A stretch of 64,000 nt of DNA from positions 18,010,501 through 18,074,500 of the forward strand of contig NC_068979.1 in NCBI RefSeq assembly GCF_016808095.1, written 5' to 3'. The notes beneath the pieces were generated by a model. That model worked only from the letters and a program-made list of their open reading frames with translations. It was not told the origin of the DNA and did no database searches. The stretch comes from Vigna angularis. Lineage: Eukaryota > Streptophyta > Magnoliopsida > Fabales > Fabaceae. Positions 20,996-33,400 of this stretch are shown piece after piece. The translations under genes and the position numbers were made by a program. The first letter of the stretch is position 1. Every line of letters begins with the position of its first letter.

Positions 20996-22578
20996 TTCCA
21001 TTCAGTGCTTACTTAAATGTGGCTTGGCCCAAAACATTATTCCTCTCTGCACCAGCCCATTTTTATTAATTTTTGCAACATTAACATAAAAAAATAAACT
21101 GGTAAAAGAAAAAAATAAAAAAAAATAAAGCCTAAAAGAAATGAAATTTTATTTTAAATTTTCTGAATATTTTTCTAAAAGAGAAAATACCTAATTATTT
21201 AAAAATCTATTTTATTTAACTAAAAAGGGAAAAATAACACTATTTCTATAAAAAACCTATTTTTATCCTATTTATATTAATCTATCTTAATTTTAGAAAA
21301 TTAAAAGCTAAAATAACCTAAAAGAGGAATATTAACACAGAAAAATGGGGAAAATAGAGAGTTATCAAAATTCCTTCAACAACATTTACCACACACATTC
21401 ATAACAATATTATCACTCTATAAACACCATAATATTCTTAAACATACATAAAAACCATTCTAAATCTATCTCAAACAAGTCAAAGTAGAAGAAAATTTAA
21501 CATACACATTAGTGCTCAAAGGTGGCGCTTAGTCTTGACACTCAATGTTATTCTTCTCGCAAAAGTAGGCGCTCAATGACACTTCCTAACGCTCAAGGCC
21601 CTAGAGCTAAAATGCCTTAGACTTTTAGTGAAAGATGACACTCAACGGTGTCCTGCTACCGCTCAATGCCAAAACATTCCCATTTTTACTACGCTAAACG
21701 ACAAAAAATTGGCACTTAACGGTCTGGAGCAAAGATGCTCCTAGATCTGTACAATGAACTAGCACTCAACGACAATCAATCACCACTCATTGCTATATCA
21801 TAAAACAACAAATGAAAATTTTGTGATTTTGGAAAATAGAACTTGTTCAAATGGTCAAATTGATATCCTTTTCTTAGTACTTTTTGTCAAAAATAGCTGT
21901 TAATGTCAAGCACACTAATTGGCTCAATTGATCAGATTCTAAGTTCTACAACCAATCCAACCCAACCAAGCCGATTCAGCAATACAAACATATGATAAAC
22001 GAATTCAGCAAATCAATTTCATCGTACAATTCAATCATGCAAATTATAGATTTTAAGATATCTATAACTTAAAAACAATGCAATTAACTCGCTTTATTTG
22101 AAAGATACACTAAACTTGTTAAGAATCTTAAAAATACCTCCAAACACACAAGAAACTTTATCTACTTCTATGAACAATACAAACATAATTAGGACACACC
22201 TTTAAAATAACTAATAGACTCCTACAAAAAGTTCATATACTACATGCAAATCAAGATGACCCACATGCACAAAAAGAACATGCAAACTAAGAAAAGGACA
22301 AAAAACAACTTACTCTATTGGAGAAATTGATTAGACAAAAGTGAGAAACTCACCTTAAGAATAACGGTCTCCGAAACAGATGAACTGACCATGAGAAAAT
22401 TTAAAAAGAAAGAAGAAAACTCTAAAAGGAAAAAGCTTAGAAATGACATGTTTTTAAAATAATGAAACTCATTTATAAAAATTATACTTATATTTTAAAT
22501 TTTTATTATTAAAATAATTGAGTCTCACAGTTCTAAAACACGATAAGATTATACTAATTTTTTTTAATCAATTATATG
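20996..22578. other. AT-rich repetitive non-coding stretch
   Basis: No coding potential was seen. Bases 21520-21790 contain many variants of CGCTCAATG / CACTCAACG, vaguely like the GC-rich motif of family-A LTRs. The stretch may be a very old relative, but no LTR structure can be drawn. Confidence 0.3.
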
Positions 22579-22821
22579 ATTATTAGATATTATTTCATTT
22601 GAATTTGGATTCTTTGTTTTAATTAACTTTATTTTAACATTTTTGTTTAAAACAATTACATAAAATATATTTTATTAAAATATATATAATAATTTAAATA
22701 TATTTTCATTATAAAGATAATCAAACATTATTATTTAATTATATAAATAAACTATTTATATTAAATTCTAATTATACTTTAATAAATTTAAATTAATATT
22801 ATAAATATATTATAAATTTTA

Positions 22822-23877
22822 GGTTTAATTGCTTCCTTTGTCCCCAGTTTGGTTGAATTGTGTCAAATTCATCCTCATTTTTAAAAACGTTTCATTGTCG
22901 TCCTCACGTGGTGTAAAAGTGTCAATTGAATCCAAACATAGAAAAAATTTGTGTCAATGTAGTCATCTCCGTTAGATACACACTAACGGTGTTAAGTGGC
23001 TGACATCCATGTCACCATCAGCGTCCCCAACAACCAGCTCCTCCGCCGCGCCGCTCCTCCTCCCCGCACTCCTCTCCCTCCACGCCGCCCTCGTGGAGTC
23101 CAACCTCCACAAGGACGTGGTGGTTTCATTCACCGGAGCTTGAAGCAACTTCCGGTCTTTAGGGGTAACCCACGACGGGAACCCGTCTTTCATCTTTCCA
23201 TATTCGGGAAAAATCTCGTTCTTCGACTGTTTCTTCTTTTCGGGCACTTTCTTCAGCATGGCCAACGAGTTGCTTACGAGATGCGAAATCTCCAACAGCC
23301 CTTCTTCAATCTTCTCCCTCACGTGCCCTTTGCTATACGCAAAGCCATCCAGACACGTGTACAGGTTGGTCATGGCGCCGCTTAAGAGAGTCTGCGAATC
23401 GTGGTAACGCTTCGACCCTATTGTGCTTTGGGAGAGATCCGCCACGGTGGTTTTGAGCTCCTCCACGGTTTCGTCGAAGAGGTCGAGGCAGTCGTCGAGA
23501 GCTCGCTGTGCGGGGAGGAGGAGCGGTGCGACGGAGGGGAGTGTGGTGAGGACCTCGTCGCCGACTGAGACGGCGGAGATTCGGGTGGCGGGGCAGAATG
23601 CGGCGACGTTTTTGCGGATCCAGGAGGAGGCGGTGGCGTTGGAGGAATCGATTGCGAGGAGCTGGTTGTTGGGGACGCTGATGGTGACATGGATGTCAGC
23701 CACTTAACACCGTTAGTGTGTATTTAACGGAGATGACTACATTGACACAAATTTTTTCTATGTTTGGATTCAATTGACACTTTTACACCACGTGAGGACG
23801 ACAATGAAACTTTTTTAAAAATGAGGATGAATTTGACACAATTCAACCAAACTGGGGACAAAGGAAGCAATTAAACC
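22822..23877. mobile_element. Pack-MULE (1056 bp) with captured pectinesterase gene fragment
   Basis: Terminal inverted repeats of 222 bp (22822-23043 and 23656-23877) start GGTTTAATTGCTTCC and differ at about two positions. They are flanked by a perfect 9-bp duplication TAAATTTTA (22813-22821 and 23878-23886), the length typical of Mutator-like elements. The 612 bp between the TIRs is GC-rich, unlike its surroundings, and encodes part of a pectinesterase precursor. No transposase is present. Near-identical TIRs indicate recent movement. Confidence 0.92.
22972..23703 (-). pseudogene. Captured pectinesterase (PME) pro-region fragment in a MULE
   Basis: A 243-aa open frame on the minus strand. 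The first 18 or so residues come from the TIR. Residues about 20-165 read as the inhibitor-like (PMEI) pro-domain of a type I pectinesterase, including ALDDCLDLFDETVEELK and TNLYTCLDGF with the spaced Cys residues of that family. FPSWVTPKDRKLLQ follows; it contains the RKLL processing motif that precedes the catalytic domain. The catalytic domain itself (with its Asp, Asp, Gln and Arg residues) is absent, and the frame then runs into unrelated sequence and the other TIR. No intron was captured. It cannot be an active esterase. At most it could make an inhibitor-like peptide or a small RNA against the parent gene. Confidence 0.82.
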
Positions 23878-23886
23878 TAAATTTTA

Positions 23887-24404
23887 AAATCCTTGCATTG
23901 CACGGTACACACTAGTTTCATATGATTTCCATAATATATGTTTCAAAAAATATGGAAATTTTATTGTAAAAGGTTCATTTCAAAATACAATTCATGTGGA
24001 TGTTCCAGAAAACTTATTTTATAAAATTTTATATGTATTTCAAAATCCTATTCTAAAAACATTATTTTAAAATGTATTTTATAGGTTTCGAAAATTTTGT
24101 TTTAAATTTTTTTGAATAACTGATTGGGGAAAAATTCTAGAAGATATAATTTGTAAGTCAATTTTTTAGAGGTAAAATGGTTATTTTGAAAATTTATATA
24201 GGTATCGTGGGGGTGGAGAAAGTAAAAGCCCATACTGAGTTTATCTTCAGTTACTGTTCACCCGCAGTAGTTGCTGTAGAGTAGTTGATAGAATAGAAGG
24301 CAATGTAGCCACTGAGACACTTCATAGCGAGTGACTCCTCCATTCTTCTCTGCTTTCAATTTTCTTCCTCTCCGCCAGAATCTGCACACAAAGCCATTTC
24401 TTTA
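23887..24404. other. Upstream region of the LRR gene
   Basis: The first 300 bases are AT-rich without features. From about 24216 the sequence becomes less AT-rich, and AAAGCCCATACTGAGTTTA (24227) repeats a piece at 20244. No ORF. Confidence 0.5.
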
Positions 24405-24414
24405 TTTATAAATA
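24405..24414 (+). promoter_or_regulatory. TATA box candidate of the LRR gene
   Basis: TTTATAAATA stands 55 bp upstream of the chosen ATG, in a pyrimidine-rich context typical of plant core promoters. It would give a leader of about 30 bases. Confidence 0.55.
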
Positions 24415-24468
24415 GCATTCCTTCTTTCATCTATCTTCTCTTCTATGTTCCTTCAGTCATAACATGCT

Positions 24469-27400
24469 ATGGCTTGCACTTCCCCTCTGTCCCTCTATCC
24501 TCACCCGCAGGTAACCATCTCCCTCACGCACAGCTAACCATAACCGTTCCTTTTTTTTTTTGTTTCATTGAAATGCTTCGTTGAAACAGGTTGGCCTTCG
24601 CAACCAGAGCCTGCAATCGCTTGCCTTGACCTGCGTCGTTCAATTTGCGCCGCTTCCCGCTCTAAGCTGTCAGAGAATGCGGTTCCGAAGCATCGTGCGA
24701 TTCCGAACCTTTGTAATTAAGGTTTCTTCCAGCGTGGAAGGAACTCGTCCGCGCCCAGTCGGTTCTCGCAGAATCTATCGGCAGTCTCAGGTCCATGCAC
24801 CGCTGTCCAGTGCACCGATGAAGCAGATTGCCAACGTTGTTGGCCCCTTCGCCGTGTTGGTCGCCCTCACTTTTGGTACCTGCTTAATTTTTATTTTTTT
24901 TTGTTATTTTATTTCTGTACTCTTTAGTTATTCATATCGTTGCCTGCATGGTAATCGATGATGCATTGAAACTGTGCGTGCCAGTATCGAATCGGGTAGG
25001 CGGTTTCGATTAACTTACACCATGTTGCTAGACCAACACTTGGTACACTCTCTTTTAAAGTCTGTAGGCAAGTTATGAATCAACATTCCAAGGAAGGACT
25101 TCTTCACTCCTACGAAGCTGGGACACAAATGGTGTGTCAATGTCAACAAGACATTTACTCTACGTTTGTGAAATGTCTAATTTGAAAGATATTTTTTCTT
25201 TGTCTCCCTGGAAATTCCATGTCCCTTTTAATGTTTTGAAGCCCTATCAATATTACATACTATATATTTTTCTTTAATATTTTTTCGGCAATCCATTCCC
25301 TCTTCCATGACTCAATTAAAGAAATTTTTCATGTGTACCGGGTGCAATTAGCACGGTTCTTTTTTGTATTAATTTGTTTTCAGTTTACAGTTATCTGGAA
25401 ATTAGTGGAGAAGCTTCTTGTTCCTGTTCCGAAACCATTGAAATCTTCGACTGTGGAAGGTCAACTCCCTTCACAAGGACTCAAATGGTCTTTTGCTGCT
25501 GGGACAAATTTGATGTCCCAACTTGGGGCAAAGATTGAGAGACAATCTAAACATAAGCTCAACGAGTTTGCTCGGGAACTGAGGTCATTTCCTAGTGTTG
25601 ATATGTCAGGTATGCTGGCAGGATTGGAAATTTTATAAATGAGTAAATTTATGGTTATCTGGAATTCTTTAGATTCAATAATGGAGTTTCTTGTCTGATA
25701 ATTTTTCAAAATAACTTCATTATTTTGTCATTTGTAGACTGGATATGATTCATTTGTTTTCATGAATACCAAAGTTTTTATTTTTTAATCTAATTGATAT
25801 TGGACTTTCCTCAATCTATAAGACTGTAACATCTTCCAATTGAAGGTGTCTGTCTCCTAGTTTTTTTTTTTCTCTTTTCAACTTAATTTCCTTTCACACT
25901 TTTAGGAATTAATTTTTAAAATAGTTTTTTTCAGTAATTCAGGAAATTCAAAATGATTTGATTTTCAAATCCTTTGGATTTGTATGAATCTAGAAATATA
26001 CTCATTTTGTGACTGGATTTTATTTCATTTTAGTTTTAATTATTTGATTGAAAATTTTGCTGTTATTAGTTCACCCACTTTACCGCAATCTTAATAAGGA
26101 TAATAAAGTGAATTACTTAGCTTTTTCTGGGTTCCCATGCTTTTTCTGGGTTACCTGTTATAAAGTAAATTACCTAACTAAATTTCCTTTTATCGCAAAT
26201 GTGTTTTGTAAAAAGATTTAAATCATATTTTCATAGTAGGATAACAAATATAGGGTTTGATTTCTAAGTCCAATTAGTTCATATCAAAACATAGCAAATC
26301 AATATCTGAATCACTCATAACACAGTCGATATTTCTTGCTTTGTTGCAGTTGACTGGATTGAATGACTATTTTAAAATGTGGGTACAATAGAATAGAATG
26401 AATAAGTATAAGCAAAAGTAATTGATTTATCGTACCTCAAATTTGGCAGGGCGCAACTTTGGTGATGAAGGATTATTCTTCCTTTCTGAGAGTTTGGCAT
26501 TTAACCAGGTAACATCTGAGAATGAAATATGCTCCCTAAATCACTTAGTCTTGTAATCATTCGAGGTCAACTGTTAGGTTATATGGCCAGTTAATATGAG
26601 TATTTGAAAAACCCCACTTAATGAGTTTGGACATAGGTTCTACTTTTGGTCTATGAAATATGCTCCAAAGAAAGGGTGTCAAGAGAGAAATAAATATTTT
26701 CTGATTTTGCTCAAGTGTGTTTTCCACGCAGCAGAATGGACTTAATTTTATTCAAGAATATTGCATAGTGCCTTTGGGTCGGGTCGTGCTGACTGTAGGC
26801 TTCTTCTCCTTCATTACTCATACCATTTCTGTTTGGTATGCCATTTCTGCTCTGAACTACCGCATCACAATGCCGAATATAGGAGCCACTATACAAAACC
26901 TGATTTCCCACTACTAACTATTTGTGGTGCTGCCATGCCCCTTTTCAGTAATACTGAATATATCTATTATCAAGTATCTAGGTTACTTAGAAAAATAAAC
27001 ATTCTTATTAGGAATTCACATATCTCCTAAAATATTCTTATTTCTTATAGTGAATTTGTGAACACATTGGATAGACCAGATTTTCAAAAAGAATTATATT
27101 TCTTCAGGATCATATATGTTACAATAATTAATTACATTTGTTTATTGTTGATTAACTGAGAAACACATAAATTAGTAGTTTAATACAGTACAAGATTGCA
27201 GAGACTTAATCCATTATAATCTATATCAGCCAAATCTTGTTTATAGAGAAATTAGCTGTGTGGAAGTTGGGTTTTGGTTCATAATATCAATCTGTGATCT
27301 ATAGTTCATAAGAAAGTAGTCTAATGAAAGATGCGCTTTGGTGCTCTCTCTTTGAGCACATGCTAAATATATTTTGTTATAAAGACTGCAGAGGAAGTGA

Positions 27401-30400
27401 GTTTTGCTGCAAATGGAATAACTGCAGCTGGGTTGAGGGCTTTTGATGGCGTTCTTCAATCAAACATCACATTGAAGACTCTTGATCTTTCAGGAAACCT
27501 AGTTGGAGATGAAGGTGCCAAGGTCAGTCCCAAGTGTTTCTCTGAATTCAGGATCTGGGTTCATTACTGTCACAGTTCCTTTATTTTCTATAATTATTTG
27601 AAAGGTCCTTAAAACATATGTTAGGTTGTATTTTTATAAAAATTGCGTGTTCATATACTTATGTCAATAACACAATTTTGAATTGTTGAGTGAAGTCTTG
27701 TGAATGTTTTTGTTTATAAAATTTCCCTTTAGACAAGAGCCATTTGGGCTTTTAAATGTGGCAGGGCACAAGCCAACGTACCTTATGTTGAAGTTCAATC
27801 TTTTTATTTAGAAATTGGGGTGACATCTATTGACCACTTGGTCATTGAGGCTTTGATACCATGGTCATGATAGATTATAATAATTTAGATAAAGTTCATG
27901 CATATATATATATATCATAGGCCCTTATATTCCTTTATTTCATAATTTTCATTATTGTTATTGTTAATGTTGTTCTTTTTCTTATTATTCTAGACTACTT
28001 TCTCTTTATACAAGTCACTAAAATTGTTGGCATCATTTCCTGGAGGCTTTGTTATTGACTGGTCAATGGTTGTTTATACATGTTCTGTGATTATCCTTGA
28101 TATTGCCTCCAATAATTCCATAATCATTACTGTTGCACAATAAATTGAGTTTGATGCTTATAAATAGTATCTCTGTATTTGCTATTTTTCTTCTGTTTAT
28201 GAGGCTGTCTTCAATCAAATATAATATTGAATATTATACAAGAAAGAACAAGTCAAATATTTCAATGGAGATAATTTCATAATCGTTACTGTTGCACAAT
28301 AAATTGAGATTGATGTTTATAAATAGTATCTCTGTATTTGCTATTTTTCTTATGTTTATGAGGCTGTCTTCAATCAAATATAATATTGAATATTGTACAA
28401 GAAAGAACAAGTCAAATATTTTAATGGAGCTTGGTTCACTGGTTTATGGTACTATAGCTCCTTTGGAATATATTGAATCTGTTGAGTGTCGATCTTGTGG
28501 CTAGTTACGTATCCATTCAAGTGCAGATGAGGAGTATAATGGATTATTATAAAATTGACATACATACATAGCCGTATTTGTTCACTGAATAGTTATGACA
28601 CAAAGATCATCTCTTATACTGTATTTGCTAGAATATATTCATTTATCTTTTGCCATTAAGAACCACGGACTAAAGATTAAGAAGCTTATAGCCTACATAG
28701 CTAACCATGATTGTTATCAGAACTGTGTGAGATATGCTTATCACCCATCTCTATCCTCTCTCAAACAGATAAAAGACTATAATTTTGTTGACAGTTAGTG
28801 CTGATCATTGACTCCCTGTCATACGCTTGTGTATAATTATTGTATTTAACTATTGATTGTCAATATCCTTGTTCACTCTTCACAGTGCTTATGTGACATA
28901 TTGGCGAACAACTCTAGCATTCAGAAGCTCCAGCTAAACAGTGCTGACTTGGGTGATGAGGTTAGCTTGATGATTTGTTTTTGTCATATAATGGCTACCA
29001 AATGGAACTAAGAAATGCTAACTGTGCTATGCAGGGTGCAAAAGCTATTGCTGAAATGATGAAGAAAAATTCAAGTTTGAGGGTTCTTGAACTGAACAAT
29101 AACATGATTGAATATTCTGTATGGAATTTACCTAAGCTTATTCTAAGAGCGTAGATGTGAGTGTCCAAACATTATTTTAATATGTTTCTCGGAAATGGAG
29201 GCAGGGATTTTCAAGTTTAGCTGGAGCACTTCTTGAGAATAACAGCATACGAAGTATACATCTCAAGTGAGTAAGATTGTCACATCAAGTATTTTCCCCA
29301 AAATTTTGAGGAAGTAGCAGTTTAATTTATGATCTTCATGCTTTTTGGATTTGCTTTGAGTAAATCTTTAAACTCATTACTTTATTCTTTTCCATTTTTG
29401 TGAATTCTTCCAAAATTATCACTATTCAAGTGGCAATTATGGTGGTGCTTTGGGGGCTAATGCATTGGCTAAAGCACTTGAGAGCAACAAGTCGTTAAGG
29501 GTACTATTTTTGTTTTCTTTTTAATGAAATTTCCAACATTGCTCACTCCTTTATGTTCTTATTATAGCTTTCAGAATTCCCACTTTGGCCACTTGATCTT
29601 TTTATCTTATCCAGTACCAAAGCCTGTGCTGTATAGAACACAATGTTTTCATGAATTTTCATGCAGAACACCTGAAATTCGAAAACGTATCTTAGAAAAA
29701 TTGAGAGCTAACCCTTCTACATGTTGAGAATAAAACTGAACATATCACAACAGCCTGGACTGAAAACAAGTTTTATTAACTGCAATATTGACTTTAAATA
29801 GTCTGTGAGAAATAGAGAAGATTGGGAGAAATATCCCTTGTGTCTTTTGCAAACACATAGGGTAGTTTATTTATAATGTAAGATATGGGCCAAGGCCCTT
29901 AATACAGAATGGGCTGAGCCCAATTAACTTAAACACACATCTTAACTTCTAACACTCCCCCTCAAGCTGGAACATATAAATCATATGTTCCAAGCTTGTT
30001 ACAAAGATAGTCAATTCTAGGTCCTCGTAAGGACTTAGTGAATATGTCTGCCAACTGGTTGCTTGAGTTAACGAACTCAGTCTTGATATCTCCGGATATA
30101 ATTTTTTCTCGAATAAAATGACAATCAACTTCAATGTGCTTGGTTCTCTTATGGAAGACAGGGTTAGAGCTAATATGGAGAGCATCTTGATTATCACATA
30201 CAAGTGTCATGTGAGTGACATCTCCAAATTTCAATTCACTAAGTAATTGTTTAAGCCACACAAGCTCGCAAGTAGCTGATGCCATAGCTCTATATTCTGC
30301 TTCTGCGCTAGACCTTGCCACAACACTTTGCTTCTTACTTTTCCAAGATATCAGGTTGCCACCAATAAAGACACAATATCCAGAAGTAGACCTCCTACCA

Positions 30401-33400
30401 GAAGGGGAACCAGCCCAATCAGCATCTGAGTAGAAAACGATTTTTGTATCATTGTTAGGACCATATAGCAAACCTTTTCCAAGTGATCCTTTAATATACT
30501 TTAGTATGCGAACAAATGCATCCCAATGGTCTTCACATGGGGAGTTTAGGAATTGACTCACCAATGTAACTGTGAAGGAAATGTCAAGATGTGTAACAAT
30601 AAGATAGTTTAATTTACCAACTAATCTTCTGTATCGTTCAGGATCTGAGAAAGGCTCGCCCTGATTTGGTAGGAGTTTGATGTTAGGATCCATTGGTGTC
30701 TCAACAGATTTAGAGTTCATTAACCCTGTTTCCTCCAAGATGTCTAACGCATACTTCCTCTGAGATATGACAATACTAGTGTTGGATTGTGCTATTTCAA
30801 TACCCAAAAAGTACCGGAGTTTGCCAAGATCTTTGGTTTGAAAATGATGACAAAGGTGTTGTTTCATCTGAGAGATGCCAAGATATTCGCTTCCTGTGAG
30901 AACAATATCATCGACATACACCATTAAGTAGATACATCCAGAACTTGAGTGGCGATAGAACACTGAATGATCCGCTTCACTGTGAGACATCACGAGGAGG
31001 ATCACAGAAAATAGGAATATCAACAGTAGCAGGTGGAGGTACAAAACTAGAAGATAGATGTGAAAAGTAAAAAGAAGATTCATCAAAAGCAGGTTGAGGG
31101 AAGGGGAAAAACACTTATAGCCCTTTTGTGACCGTAGAAATCCTAAGAAGACACATTTGTGAGACCTAGGAGATAACTTATCAAGACCAGGTCTAAAATC
31201 ATGAACAAAACATGTAGACCCAAAAACTCTAAGAGGTAATGGATGTAGAGGGTGGTCTTGAGGAAATAAGATAGAATGAGGGATTTTGTTATCTAGGACT
31301 GAAGATGGCATGCGGTTTATAAGATAACATGCAGTTAGAACTACATCACCCCAAAAATGTGAGGGTACTTAACCATGAATTAGAAGTGTACGAGTTGTTT
31401 CAATAAGGTGTCTATTCTTGCGCTCAACCACCCCATTTTGTTGAGGGGTATAAGCACATGAGGTTTGGTGAAGAATGCCATGAGAAGCCATAAAATGTTT
31501 AAACGGTTGAGAAAGGTATTCACGGCCATTATCACTGCGTAAAGTGCAAATAGAAACCCCAAAAGGTGTACCTGTACGTGCAACAGATGCAGATGTAGTG
31601 GAACTAGAGTGTTGACGATCCTCATACCATCTGAGAATTTCGTGAAAGATTGCAGGGTTTTCTACAGTATTAGATGAAGTAGGATGGTCTGTAAACGGTG
31701 ATCGGGGAGGTGGATCAAAATTAGCCATTGCTACAGATCAAGGAGGACGTCCATGAAGCGCATAACATCTATCAATTTTGTAGCCTAACTTGCCACAGTG
31801 GTCACATTTTGGACGTCCTTTACTTAACTTGCGAGACCGATTTCGATCATCACGTTGGGCAGCCATAACTGAGGAATCATCATTATGAGATGTCTTAGTG
31901 ACTGGTTTGCTCGGTATACGCAAAAGAGCATAACAAGTAGAAGTAAAGTTGGGTATGACAGGAGAACCCAAAATCTGATCACGAACATGAGAGACATCAT
32001 CAGAGAATCCGTATAATGCCAACAACATGAAGAACTTTGATCGTTGTTTCAGTTCTTCAGCAGGAGTGGAAGCAAGAGGTAATATCTCATTAAAATCATG
32101 AAGAAGGGCATGAACTTTACCAAAATATTTTGCCATGGGACTAAGACTGCGCAGACCAATAACAGTTAATAGGTCCTGACAAACACCATAAAAACGTTGA
32201 GTGTCATTTGTGTATAATAACTTCGCTTGTGCCCATACTTCTGAACATGTTTCATATGATTGAAACATTTGTTTCAGTGAGGAGTGAATGGTGGACTTTA
32301 TAACAATGCATAACTGGGCATCAATTTTCATCCAGCGAGAAGTGTCATCTGTGGTAGCAATAGTCACATTTTGAGTAAGGTGATCTAAGTACCCCTAACT
32401 TTTCAACCAAAGTTTGATGTCGGACGCCCATGTTGCATAATTTGTGCCATCTAACTTGTCAATGGACAAGTGTACATTCACATAATTGGTGTATATTGAG
32501 GGATCAGAAGATGAGCCACCAACAGAGGTGTTTGTAGACAAGGAAGACGCCATGGAGAGGGATAAACCCTAAAAATCCAAAGTGCTCCGATTGACGCAAC
32601 GACCACAGATCCAGAAAGAGAACGAGGAGGCGATCACGATGGTTCTGATCGGCGGCGGAACTCTCCCAGGAAGCTCCGGCACGCGCGGCGGGAAGCGGCA
32701 GCGCCGATAACTGTTGCGGCGGTGCGTGGCGGCGCGTGGGTGGTCCGTTCGCCACGATCTTTGTACCACGGTGGTCGCCCGATCGAGACGATTCCGATGG
32801 TGTGGTCGTCGGTCGATTCTGGAACTCCGGCGGCGACGGCAACGACGGCGGCGACAACGACAGTGATGTGTGCCGGAGACCGTGGAGTTAGCTGGAACTA
32901 ATCCTATACTCTAGATACCATGTGAGAAATAGAGAAGATTGGGAGAAATATCCCTTGTGTCTTTTGCATACACATAGGGTTGTTTATTTATAATGTAAGA
33001 TATGGGCCAAGGCCCTTAATACAGAATGGGCTGAGCCCAATTAACCGTGAAACAACCCATTTAGCAAAATTAAAGGCTAGTGGTAACAGAAAGAGAAAAA
33101 CAATAAAACTTCCTATGACTACGTCTCCTGATAAATTAGGACATTATTCAAATTAAAATAGAGCATCTACATAATTAAAATTCTATCACAACATGTATGA
33201 TCTAGTCACAATTAGAAAATGTTGCCGCATCCACTAGAAAAATATTTGGCTGCAACCTTAAACAAGAACAATTTACCCTGAACTTTAATATATGGACAGG
33301 AACTTTATTTACATGGAAATTCTATTGGAGATGAAGGAATCCGTTCTTTGATGGCAGGATTATCTGCGCATAAAGGTTAACTTGTTCTAATTTATGATTT

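Larger units (their letters stand above)
20061..22752. repeat. Direct repeat pair B (about 173 bp, 20061-20232 and 22579-22752)
   Basis: Both copies run from GATTATTAGATATTATTTC to ATATAAATAAAC with a few differences and a small indel. Copy one is followed by a piece (AAAGCCCATACTGAGTTTA, 20244-20262) that recurs downstream of the Pack-MULE at about 24227. This suggests the region upstream of the LRR gene was partly duplicated and reshuffled. Confidence 0.8.
29804..33045 (-). mobile_element. Decayed Ty1/copia element in intron 9
   Basis: Short LTRs TGTTAGAAG...TTTCTCACA (minus sense) lie at 29804-29954 (3' LTR, 151 bp) and 32921-33045 (5' LTR, missing 26 bp at its outer end). The minus strand shows TGGTATCTAGAG next to the 5' LTR, a slightly changed initiator-tRNA-Met primer site, and GCTTGAGGGGGAG before the 3' LTR. 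Large coding deletions make it defective. No TSD remains because the outer 5' LTR end is lost. It is antisense to the host gene. Confidence 0.9.

Noticed and set aside
22996..23385. Plus-strand open frame across the PME Pack-MULE
   Set aside because: It is the antisense of the PME fragment, and its Arg/Pro-rich composition is that of a complementary frame in GC-rich coding DNA.
26711..27030. Overlapping short frames in intron 4 of the LRR gene
   Set aside because: Both strands are open by chance; they are flanked by intron sequence and absent from the LRR reading.
29665..29727. Exon-like stretch after exon 9 of the LRR gene ([19 protein letters not shown] then stop, preceded by ATGCAG)
   Set aside because: Joined to exon 9 in the correct phase it gives a stop after two codons, and exon 10 at 33300 continues the LRR pattern perfectly. 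It may be an alternative or captured piece, but nothing supports it.
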